This document shows, piece after piece, positions 34,399 through 44,500 of a stretch of 64,000 nt of DNA (positions within the stretch are counted from its first letter, which is position 1; every line of letters begins with the position of its first letter). The notes under the pieces were generated by a model. It made no database searches. It was not told the origin of the DNA and was given only the letters and a program-made list of their open reading frames with translations. Origin of the DNA: Pezicula radicicola (lineage: Eukaryota; Ascomycota; Leotiomycetes; Helotiales; Dermateaceae); the NCBI GenBank assembly GCA_003008705.1, contig PDUO01000021.1:870766-934765 (forward strand), in the 5' to 3' direction. The translations under genes and the position numbers were made by a program.

Positions 34399-35392
34399 CT
34401 AGGACTTCTTGGACAGCATTTTGCACGCATCTTTGAGCTTTTTGCTCAGCTCTTTGATCTGGGATGATATTAGATCTCATGGCTCTGCCAACGTGAGAAG
34501 ACTCATACTTACGTTCTCGGTGTTGAAAATGCTGAAGTGATCACCTGAGGTATCTACCACATCTCGAAGGTTAAAGTTCTCATATCTGTCGAACCCTAAT
34601 GCTTCAGTTTCACCGTCCTTCGATATCTCACTGCCAGAAACCTCACTCAAATCTTGACTGCTATTGAAGCCATTGTCGGTGGCCCGAATTAGTATTGCAG
34701 GAGGGCACAGTGGTGTTGTAATATCATTAATCTGCGATCTTGTCGTCTGGGTTTGGCCATCCAGAATCTCAGTTGCGGAACTCCGCCAAACTGGAGGCGT
34801 CCATTGTTTGATTTGTAGATGAGCCTCGTTCATACACTTGCGTGTCTTTTCTGCCATTTCTGGCGTTGTAGACGATTCTGCCATGAAGGCAATTCTGCGC
34901 GCCTTGATGCGTTGTCCTTCAGCAGGAAATGTGCTATCAATCATTATGATACCAGTCACGTTTAGCTCGGTATCACTGGACAGAAGCTGTGCGATCTGAA
35001 CAGCAATAAGGCCACCGAGAGACCAGCCTAGAAAGAACGTCAAATTATGCAAAGCCCTGGCATGACTTTGACCTACCACCTAAGAGTATATCACCTGAAA
35101 GCCAGGTCGTTTTGATCAATTTGGCGTAGTATTCCGCCATACTTGCGATACCATTTTCCCATGTCAATTCAGTTCCGAAATGGGGGTTGGAGATTCCGTA
35201 GACAGTACGCCCAAGTAACTCCAGATAGAAATAAGAGAAAACCGTTCCACCTCCATCATGTATCAGAAACAGGGGCTCTGGAGGTGTCTTCTGTGCAAAT
35301 GTCTTGCGATAGTGATGTCTCTGTATGAGTACTGGATTTTTATCCATTTGGGCAGGTATTGTAAAGTGTATTGCGTGCAGAGAGTTTGACAA
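34399..35392 (-). CDS. Stand-alone (type II) thioesterase, alpha/beta hydrolase
   Basis: Three exons inferred on the minus strand: 35392-35077, 35027-34513 and 34458-34399, 296 residues. The nucleophile motif GWSLGG is rebuilt exactly across the first intron. An oxyanion-loop segment LIHDGGG is near residue 45, and the catalytic His lies in GDHFSIF close to the C-terminus. The third exon codes for a short basic helix ending KKS; its donor GTAAGT and acceptor CCCAG are strong, and without it the frame would stop after a few residues. This is the PF00975-like thioesterase fold used for editing or for off-loading from carrier proteins. Since the PKS ends in a bare ACP, release of its chain is a plausible job; editing of misloaded NRPS carriers is the alternative. 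Pneumocandin clusters contain a similar discrete thioesterase. Confidence 0.87.
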
Positions 35393-36132
35393 GTAGAAAA
35401 TCCCTCTACTCGTGGTCCAAAGAATGATATAATTTAATTAAAACAAGGCGAAAAAATATAGCTAGTACTATGATAGGGTTGGTATAGTAGGCGCATGCTA
35501 GTAGGGGAAAATACTTAAACCCATATACCTCTGGATCTCTTGCACCATTCAAGTCATGCTTTTGACGACGAGTTCACAGTGCTTCGTGTATTAGTCATTG
35601 CCAAGGGCGCACCCTGCAACAACGGAGTGATAAGTCTTATAACCGAATCGATGTGCTTGATAGTGGGCACTACTCGCGCTCCCAGGTGATAGAGATGTGA
35701 CTTGATGAAGCGACGAATATACTTCATGTGAATAGTACACAAGATAGAAGTTGAGTTATTTTCGTATACAAGCACAATAATAATAAAGATCTATCGGAAC
35801 CTAACTATTATAGAATTATCCGTTAAAAATAAAAGTAATAATTACAAAGTACGTCTAGAATATAATAGAAGCAAAATAAGGCCCTTTATGATTTAATAGT
35901 TATAAGTACTATATTACTAGAGGTTTAGTATCTAAGAGCTATAGCTCTATAGTTTATAGTAGGGTTATTTAATTATACGAATTTATAGTGGAACAACTAT
36001 AAGACGTGTATATATACAACGTCTCTTTTCTAACATAAATAGTGGATTGACACTTTGTTGATTTGATAGCATTTGTAGTATATAATCTCGTTAGAATCTA
36101 AGGATGCCAACAGTGGAAACACCTTGATAGCA
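35393..36132. other. AT-rich, RIP-like intergenic DNA
   Basis: No gene seen between the thioesterase start and the P450 stop. About 35750-36060 is strongly AT-rich and low in complexity (many TATAG/CTATA words), like the islands at 32540 and 50090. The part next to 35393 must carry the thioesterase promoter. Confidence 0.5.
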
Positions 36133-37819
36133 TCACAAGGCTACCTTTGACCTACGTCTGATCATGACGTGATCTTGAGGAGCACCAGGTAGGATCCTTC
36201 TTAACGCGTTTGTCTTCTCAGCAGCCCTCTCAAATTTGATCTCGTACTTCGAGAAGATATGGGCAAGTGTGAGTTTCAGCTGATCGGTCACATACCATCT
36301 GCCAGGACATGAGCGCCTGCCAAGGCCAAAAGCTAGAAAGTTCTCATTCCCTTTCCACAACGGATCGGGTTTACCTCGAGCATCCAAATCTCTGGTCTTG
36401 AATCTGCCCGGATTGTAGGTTGTGGCGTCTTCATAGATTGAGTCGTCGGCATGAATGCCAGCCGCGGATACACCGAGTCGAGTACCGTAAGGCACATGCA
36501 TACCGCTCTCCAGCGTAACACCTTTGGGGCTGACTACTTGGCGCATGAGACCTGGAAAGGCGACTTGAAGGCGGAGAGCCTCCTTGATGGCGTTTTCAGT
36601 AAGATTCAGTTTCAAAATATCCTTCTTTTCTGGGAGATAATTGCATTCTTCCAACACGGAAAATGCTTCGTCCTGAACAGCTTCGAGGAAGCCTCCCTCA
36701 CCGCCGCCCATGGTGACTAGGTCCAAGATGCTCTTAGTCATGGCAGCAGTAGAAGTTTCGATAGCGGCCAGATTGGCCATCGCAATACGTGCAATTAAGA
36801 TTTTATCGAGGTTTGCTGAAGATTCTCCTCGACGAATTGACTTTTGCACCATCCATGTTAGCAAGTCATCCGGCAATTGCGTTTTCTCGCCAGAACCCTC
36901 GAATACGTTCTTCGCATCAATATACCGCTGTCTAACTACAGGAAGCAGATGCGATGAAAATGTCTTCATCGCATAGATCTTGTTGATTACTTTAGTTATC
37001 CTTGAGAGCGGTCCTTTCAGAACTTGTGGTAGGACATCCTGAAGCACAATTTCTGGCATAACCACCATCGCTAACCCCTTGGCAGAGCTTATGTAGTCTT
37101 CGTTTCGACCTAAGGAAACGCTTGTCAGATCCAGCAATAAGAACAGTCTTGAGTACAGGATATGATCGGCTTACACAGGTCTTTGCCCAGAAATACTCTA
37201 TTGGAGGTCCGCGCAATGATTGTTTTCAAATCATCAGCAAGAGGAGTGGTTTTCCATTCCTGAGAGTGTCCCAATACCTCATCTAAAGCGGAAACAATCT
37301 CTTCATTGATTGCAGAGGTCAAGTTGTCCAGGTTGAGAGTCAGCTCTCGGCGCAACAGCTCCTGTACCGTGTGATCACCGGTCAGATCGTCTCCTAGAAA
37401 TGCATGGAAATCGTCATGTATCGGATCCAAACTGATAATGGATTCGGGTTGGTCGACAATCCAGCGGATGGATGTGGGTGGCAGAAGCAACAAGGGACGC
37501 CCGAAAGCGACCGGACATGCTGCAGCATTACCAAGTTTATTGAACTGTAGGTGAGTAAGTACAATAACTTTGAGGTGGGTCTGTAATTTGAACCCACCTT
37601 GAAATACGCTTCAAGCACGTTTTCTTTGTTTCTAACAAGGGATCGAGCTTTTGCGCGAAGATAGGAAAATGGTTCTTTGCGACGATCAATCCATTGCACT
37701 TCCTTTGGGATTGAGTACTCCCAGGTTGTCAATCTGTTAAGCAAGTAGGCGAAAAGAGCAATTAGGACAAGCCCAATTGCTCCATAATGAAGATTTGTGG
37801 AAGCGAGTGCCGAGATCAT
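36133..37819 (-). CDS. Cytochrome P450 monooxygenase 1
   Basis: Three exons inferred: 37819-37598, 37544-37175 and 37109-36133, 522 residues, phases consistent. An N-terminal membrane anchor (GAIGLVLIALFAYLLN) is followed by a basic stretch. The I-helix reads AAIETSTAAM, the K-helix ExxR is EALR, and the haem loop is FGLGRRSCPG with Cys in place. The start ATG at 37819 is preferred over the longer frame that begins at TTG. It faces P450-2 head to head across a 596-base divergent region. Fungal enzymes of this type act at the ER membrane with a P450 reductase. In pneumocandin and echinocandin pathways two P450s hydroxylate ornithine and homotyrosine; assigning this one to either residue is not possible from sequence. 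Confidence 0.9.
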
Positions 37820-38415
37820 TGCTTTACAGCAGACTGTGAAGATCAAAGATTGAGCAAGTGAGACAATGTGAGAGAGTTGAGAAGAACCTCGAGATGATTT
37901 TGCAATGGGCTCAGGAAACGAAGATTACAGAACCAATATACAGCAAGACCTGTACTTGTAGTGAGCATCCAAAAGGTGATGGTAAATCTAGTAGACGAAC
38001 TTTCTATTATGAACGAAGGCAATGCCAGGTTATGTCAGCAGCTCACCTATAAGATAGTCTATCTGGTGGCTTGTCAGGATTATGTAATTACGGCATCGTG
38101 GAGGTGGTGAGATCAAGATACTCGTCGTCTCTTTTCTTACACGCCATGCTAACCCTGGAGTCTTGCTGTTCTGCTGAAGGTGGTTGAAAGTCTCGTCGTC
38201 TGAAGCTATCAGAGTTGTCGCAAACTTCAAGTCAGAATTTCACATTCTCATCTACTTAAATCTAAACTCGAAAGTGCTTCCGTCCAGTCGTCGCCAAGCG
38301 CCACCAGACTCGAGCAAATCTACCTGGATGGCGAGGGCTTTGCAGGCTATTGTATTCAGCATTATTTGAATCAAGTAGTCGACCTTTATGTTTACCGGTT
38401 CGCACATGTTGCAAA
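37820..38415. promoter_or_regulatory. Divergent promoter of the two P450 genes
   Basis: This 596-base region lies between the starts of two oppositely oriented P450 genes, so it must serve both. No coding sequence of family character lies in it. No regulator site could be named with confidence. Confidence 0.55.
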
Positions 38416-40166
38416 ATGCTTTCAGATACGATTTCTCGCATAGAGCGCGTCATCGGCGAACAGACTTTATTCAGCAGCGCACTCAATTTGTTAATGATAA
38501 GTCTCATCGCTCAACTCATTCTTGCACGCTTCACGATTCATGGGCGATTCTGGAATTCTCAAGCATGAACAGGAGTTCGTGAAGAATGGTTTCCCAAGAT
38601 AAGAGCAAAAGTGCGCTCCATCGGCAGCATACGCCAGATGCTAACCGACGGTTATGAAGGCGTAAGAATATGAGATATATGGAGCTATTACGGTACCGTA
38701 GCTAATAAGAGAAAAGTTTTCAAAGCAGAAGAAAGCATTTGTATTGCCGATGTTGGCCGAGAAGCCGTGGCTTGTGCTACCTCCTTCCAGCATTCCTGAG
38801 CTTCTCGCAAAGTCAGATTCAGAGGTTGACATGGACATTATCCACGAGCAACAGCTCCAGCATGAGTATACGCAAGGTCCCCTTGGCCGTCATGCTGTTG
38901 ACGTGCCCATTCAATACGATGTTCTCCATCGTCAATTGAATCGAAAACTTCCTCATTTGATAGATGCCTTTTACGACGAGCTTGATTATAGCTTTAGACA
39001 ATACTGGGGCACTGACACGTCTTATACGGAGGTAAAAGTCTCAGACACATGCGAAAAAATCGTCACTCGAGCCGCGAATCGGATTTTCGCAGGCCCAGAG
39101 ATCTGTCGGGATGAGGACTTCTTGAAGCACTCTCGACTATATTCAGAAGGGGTCGGCAGTGGTGCAATCATCGTGCGCATGCTTCCACGACTGCTACGAC
39201 CTCTACTCGCGCCACTTATCACCTACTCGAACCGCAAACACCACGAAATTTGCTTGAGAGTCTGCCTCCCAGTAATAAGAGATAGGCTGCGGCGTACCTC
39301 TGCGAAGCGAGTAGATGCTGGATTTCAGTGGGAACCGCCGGTAAGTCGTACAACTGGGGCGTTATTGATCAACAGGATACGTCGGCTGACACTAGATTCA
39401 GCTCGATGTACTTCAATGGATTATCGAAGAAAGTTTTGATCGTAATGACCCCAAAGAGCTTGACGCTCACCTGATCGCGCAACGATTACTGATGCTCAAC
39501 TTTGTTGCCATCGAGACCACTCACATGTCCATGACCCATACTGTCCTCGACCTTTACCGCTCGCCTAACTCCGAAGACTTTGTGGCCGGTCTTCGCCAAG
39601 AATGTGATCGTGTGCTTGAAGCAAATAATGGCCAATGGATCAAGAGCGGGCTCGATAGCCTCTTATGTATAGACTCGACAATCCGCGAGTCGATGAGATA
39701 CTCGGACCTTGGATACATATCATTGACCCGTATGGTTGTCGATCCACATGGCACTCAATTCAATGCCAACGGCACAAATAGCAACAGTCCATTGTCCGTA
39801 CCTCCTGGCATTCGAGTCTGTGTGCCTGCGCATGCAATCCACCGAGATCCTGCATTTTACCCTTCACCTCACGAATTTCAAGCCTTCCGCTTTGTCAAGG
39901 CTGAACACACAGAAACAAAGCTTTACGAGCCCAAGGTATCCATTGTCACCACAACAGACAAATTTCTGCCCTTCGGCCACGGCCGCCACGCATGTCCAGG
40001 TCGTTTCTTTGCCGCACAACAGATGAAGTTAATGCTAGCGTACTTGGTGCAAAATTACGATGTGGAGAAGTTATCCACGAGAGTTGAAAGTAAAGTCATA
40101 GTGGGGACCGCGAAACCTGATGTCAATTTGAAGATCAGGGTGAAAAGACGGAGGGGACAGGCATGA
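38416..40166 (+). pseudogene. Cytochrome P450 2, with an in-frame stop at codon 51
   Basis: Three exons inferred: 38416-38661, 38717-39340 and 39402-40166, which would give 544 residues with all junctions in phase 0. The N-terminal anchor (NLLMISLIAQLILARF) and the following conserved P450 segment (VREEWFPKIRAKVRSI) lie in the same frame. A TGA at 38566-38568 separates them. The rest is intact: membrane-proximal helices, an I-helix segment with VAIETTHMSM, ExxR as ESMR, and haem loop FGHGRHACPG. Possible readings are a true nonsense mutation, a sequencing error, or a 72-bp in-phase intron at 38501-38572. That intron would have the poor donor GTCTCA and would remove much of the anchor. Translation from an internal start would lose the membrane segment. 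I mark it as a probable pseudogene or decaying gene; the downstream frame is otherwise unbroken, so any loss is recent. Confidence 0.65.
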
Positions 40167-41591
40167 ATCTATGGGTCTACTGTATGTAGCTTGGAGTGAA
40201 ACTCATCGTACGATGGAATGATACCCCTATGTACGGTGTTCAAACCAGAGAATTGGACACAGGTTTTAGTTTTAGATGGACTACTTCTCTAAGCTAGATT
40301 TGTATGTAGGCCCCTTACATACACGCAGAGTAAAATAACTATTCCCCATAACAACATACCATGGCGAACCACTTAAACCGTGTTAGGTTGGCTAGCATAG
40401 TATTTAGATACATGCGACATCAGTCAGTTGTCAACAATGTTGATATCACCGATGACAGAATGATGAATATAATATACGCTAGTATTTGTCCATTCTTCGA
40501 CACAATGTTAGCTTGAGAGAACCTAGACAAGCAATTGATGCCGATCCTTTCTATGCTAGGTTCCCAGCACATCTACCCCTGACAGAAGTCGGAGGGAACT
40601 TACAGCATGCTGATTGGCTTGATGCTTACGAGTAGTTATTGCCAATATCCCTAGGTCTGAAACAATTCAATATGCAGCTTAGATTCAGAATGCTCAAGCC
40701 CATGTTACAGCTAGGGTGCATTTTAATACTTCTTTGAATGTTGTGGCTAGGCTTATTATATCAAATTTCCGACAGCCTAGTCTCAGGATGGGAGTTGGAG
40801 GTCAGAAAGCGCTTTGCAGTTGGGTCCAAAGTATGCCGGTTTGATGGAAACATGAGTGAAAGCTGTTATTTTCACCATCGATATCTCTAAATGTAAATTT
40901 ACTAAGTGGCTCCATCAACTTGAACTCCGATTGTTTCTTCTTTGGCTCTAATTAGTTTCGAAACAATTTTAGATAGGTAAGAAATGGTTCATTACGTTCA
41001 CACTTCATGGTTTTATCTTTTTTCGGTTACAGTATACAAATTATATCAAGCAATAACCCCTTTTTCTTTAAGCGACCATATGTATCACTAATTTGTCGGA
41101 CCATAAGCGAGGCCAGCGATTAATCCTACTCTGCGGCTCTCGAAAAAGCCACGGGCACTTCCATCATGTCGGCGTCAGGAATCTAGTTGCAAGTTTGATG
41201 TTGAGTTCGTGGTCTACTCGAAATCTAGACGCATGATAACAGTCATTGGAATCATTGATGGATTCAATCCAGGCGACTGGCCCACCGTGCTCAGAGTTTT
41301 AAGTTTTTTGCACGTATACTTAAAGCAAGAAGCGTGTTAGAAAATTTATTGTTCAAATATCCTCTTTCAAGAATCTTGACCCGTGAAGAAAATCTAATAG
41401 TACAAATACTTCAACGCTTTTATAGGCATTTGAAATTCCTTCATTGGTGCTGAGCTGGCCTTGTTGGTACAGTACAATAAGTATTTCTATTCCTACAAAA
41501 CAACATGTTACACCTAGATATCCTTCTTCTAAACATAGATCTGAAAGTGCTGTCTTCCATTGAGAGCTTCTGATACGATACATCTTTAGAC
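40167..41591. other. Intergenic region between P450-2 and the glucan synthase, no gene seen
   Basis: These 1.4 kb lie between two convergent genes. I see no open frame with domain character and no obvious repeat. It marks the boundary between the biosynthetic genes and the glucan synthase gene. Confidence 0.5.
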
Positions 41592-44500
41592 TCAAACTAA
41601 TGCCAATTTCACAGCTGAAGTCGTTGCGGCTGCAGTTGTAGCACCCGTGCCAGTGGCAGGACCACCAGTATCATTATTGTTTTGGTTGATCGGCTGGTAA
41701 AGATGCATTGGAATGCTGGTAGCGAGATTGTTGAGGGATGGTGCCACAATGATAGGAGCGATAATCAAAGCTAGAAATACTACAAAAAGAAGGAAATAGA
41801 GGACGGCATAGCGCGTAATACGTCTACTTCGCAACTTTGACTGCTTCGTTGTATATATCGTCGGTCGAATTTGTTGACTAGAGATTGTTATTGACTGCTC
41901 ACACAAAGTCAGGTCATTACATACCTTGGTAGGAGCCAGAAGATCATCATGGAGTGTATCTTATCCACTTGAGGGATGATAATTACAGGCAGCATGATGA
42001 ATAGGATCATATGGCAGAGAACAAAATCTCCCGCATATAGACCTAGCTCGGTAATTTTGCACAGAAACTCCCGTCCAGGCTGGGACAATGAATGCCAACC
42101 CATTGAGTACCACTTGCCAGTCCAAAAAGCAATATTGGCTGCATCTGATTGCATTTCGCGTGTCAAGGCCAAGCCGATAAGTAGCTTATATATGAAGCGC
42201 TGGATGGCTGCGGCGGCAATCATACCTACAAGGGCCTTGCTAAAGACGAAACCTTCTAGAAAGAACATTATCTCAAATGAAGCCAAAAGAGTTATTACAG
42301 CAGTACCGTGAGCGATAGCTGCAAGAACTGAGCCAAATTGTTTGCAGCACATACTTAGGACCGGGCCCATGCAACATGCTAAGCCAAATATCGCCGCGAG
42401 TATCGCAATATTGATTCCAATTGGCGCCAGAGCTACGATACCTAGTCGGATCAACGAGTTGGTTGCAACGGCGGAAGGATCATTAGGAAGAACGCCAGTC
42501 TGAGCGTTGATGAACAAGTATGGAATCAGAGTGACCGCGATGATTACAAGTGGCCCCAGAAATTCTGCGAAGAACATACTCGAGAGCCTTGCACGTGCGG
42601 CATGGGTAGCTGCCGATTTTGAAGATGGGTCGCCCAACTCTTTTCGTTTATAACCAGTGACTTTGGTTCGCGACAGACGAGAGAATGCAATCCATGACCC
42701 AGAATGCGAACGAGAATTACCTCTCGATAGCCAGCGAATGAAATCGCGGTAGTCGATAAAAAAATCGCCCCAGGAAAACTGATGAGGGTTATAAAGAAAC
42801 GGAGAAACACAGATAGCTAGGAGTGATATCCAGAAGTAAATGAGGCCGGCTTGCCAAACCGTTAAGCTTGCAAATAAAACCATTAAAACAGCTCGACTTC
42901 CGAGATAGATCGATGGACCGGCAAAACGGGAGTATAGAACGCTGAATGGGATCCTAGCTGTGGCAAATCCTCGCCCTGTGCCAATATACCTCGCACCGCC
43001 AAACGAGAGATCTTGCTGAAGAGAATTTGCATAGATTTGGCAAACAAAAACCTCGAACACAGGCGATAATGAGGCTACTTGTTTTCCAAGGCGCATAAAT
43101 GCACGGAAAAACCCACGCTCAGTCATCTCTTGAACAACTAGAGGCACAAAGGCAATAGCAAGAACGATGATAATCGAAATTATACAGCGATATACCCAGT
43201 CAAGAATAGGGTCAATATCAGAACAACCAGTTGGCACAAGAGGATCCGTAATGGGAACGCCGGCCTTTACATGGCAGCTAATGACCTGGTTTCGAAGGGC
43301 TCCTATATTGACTAGGGATATCATGAAAGCTTGAACCGACAAGATAATGAAGACATTGTTCAGATGAAATCCTGGGTGAGCGTAGTAGAAAGACAAGAAG
43401 CGGTCCAACGGTAGTTGCGTCCCTAGGTAATAATACTCTCTCGAGAGCATTTGTTCGCCCATTCCAGTGCCGATCTTTGTCGCAAAATTGAGAATCGACC
43501 CGAAGCCTAAATCTCGACCTTTACCGCATTGATAATATTCACAATGTTTAATTCGACCTCCACGGAGAACTGCTGTCATTCCTGCGTAGATGTCTTCATT
43601 GAGATGTAAGCCTTTCTGTGCCTTAGACACGCCTCCTCTCGTCATCATAAATATTCCATTTAAAAAATCTGGATGGCCGTAGTGAAGTTTGCCTCCGATT
43701 TGAGACAACGTGCGAGCGAATAGCGTGCCAAATGTCTGTTCCTTTCCAGCAGCAGTATCCCCAAGAAGACCAATATTTTCAGAGAAGATGTATTCGCGGG
43801 CTCCAAGAATTGCGACTGGGTTCGTAGTGGTTTTAACGCCTGGCGTGTAAGGGTTGGTTTCCATAGTCATCTCTTCAAATTCAGCAAGAACACTTCTAAT
43901 CTTGAGGCATTCCTCTAGATAGTTATCTTGATTTGCATCAATAAGCTGTATATATTCACCACGATAGAATATAAGAGAGTGATTCTGATTGTCAGACTTT
44001 CCGTCGCCTAGGATAGGATTGCCAGAGAGTAGGATTCGAAACTTAGGTTTGCGCATGCCGTTTTCCAGGATTTCACAGTGCCCGTCGATCAGCGCTGAGT
44101 ATATTCGAGGCCCATCCCCGCTATTAACATCGAGAGGTGCTTCTTCGTCGAGATATGCAATCTGAAGATCCGGATATGCGCGAAGTAAAAATTCAGTATT
44201 CTCTATCTCTTCCTTGGTAAATTTCGAATATCGCTGCATAGAAACAACCATCTTAAACTTTCGTCGAGCCATTCGTTCAAGTTCTCGTTCGAGTTTGTCT
44301 GTGTTGCCCAGCATGTGCACCACCTCAGGATTTTCAACCCTATATATTAACTTAATTGCACGGCTGTAGTTCATGAATCCAGAAACAGTGCGATAAAGTG
44401 TTTGTGAACGAAGCGATGCCCAAATTCGAGTTCGAAGTGTATACTCTGGAGCGGCAGATTTAAAACCAATGAAGTAGAATGGCAAATCATCAATTCTTTC

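Noticed and set aside
38501..38572. Possible 72-bp intron that would remove the in-frame TGA of P450-2
   Set aside because: It keeps frame and ends in AG, but the donor GTCTCA is poor, no good branch site is present and it would delete most of the membrane anchor, so a nonsense codon is more likely.
43178..43201. Treating the hot spot 2 change alone as proof of resistance
   Set aside because: Filamentous fungi vary at this position and I could not align enough relatives; only the hot spot 1 changes are weighted strongly.
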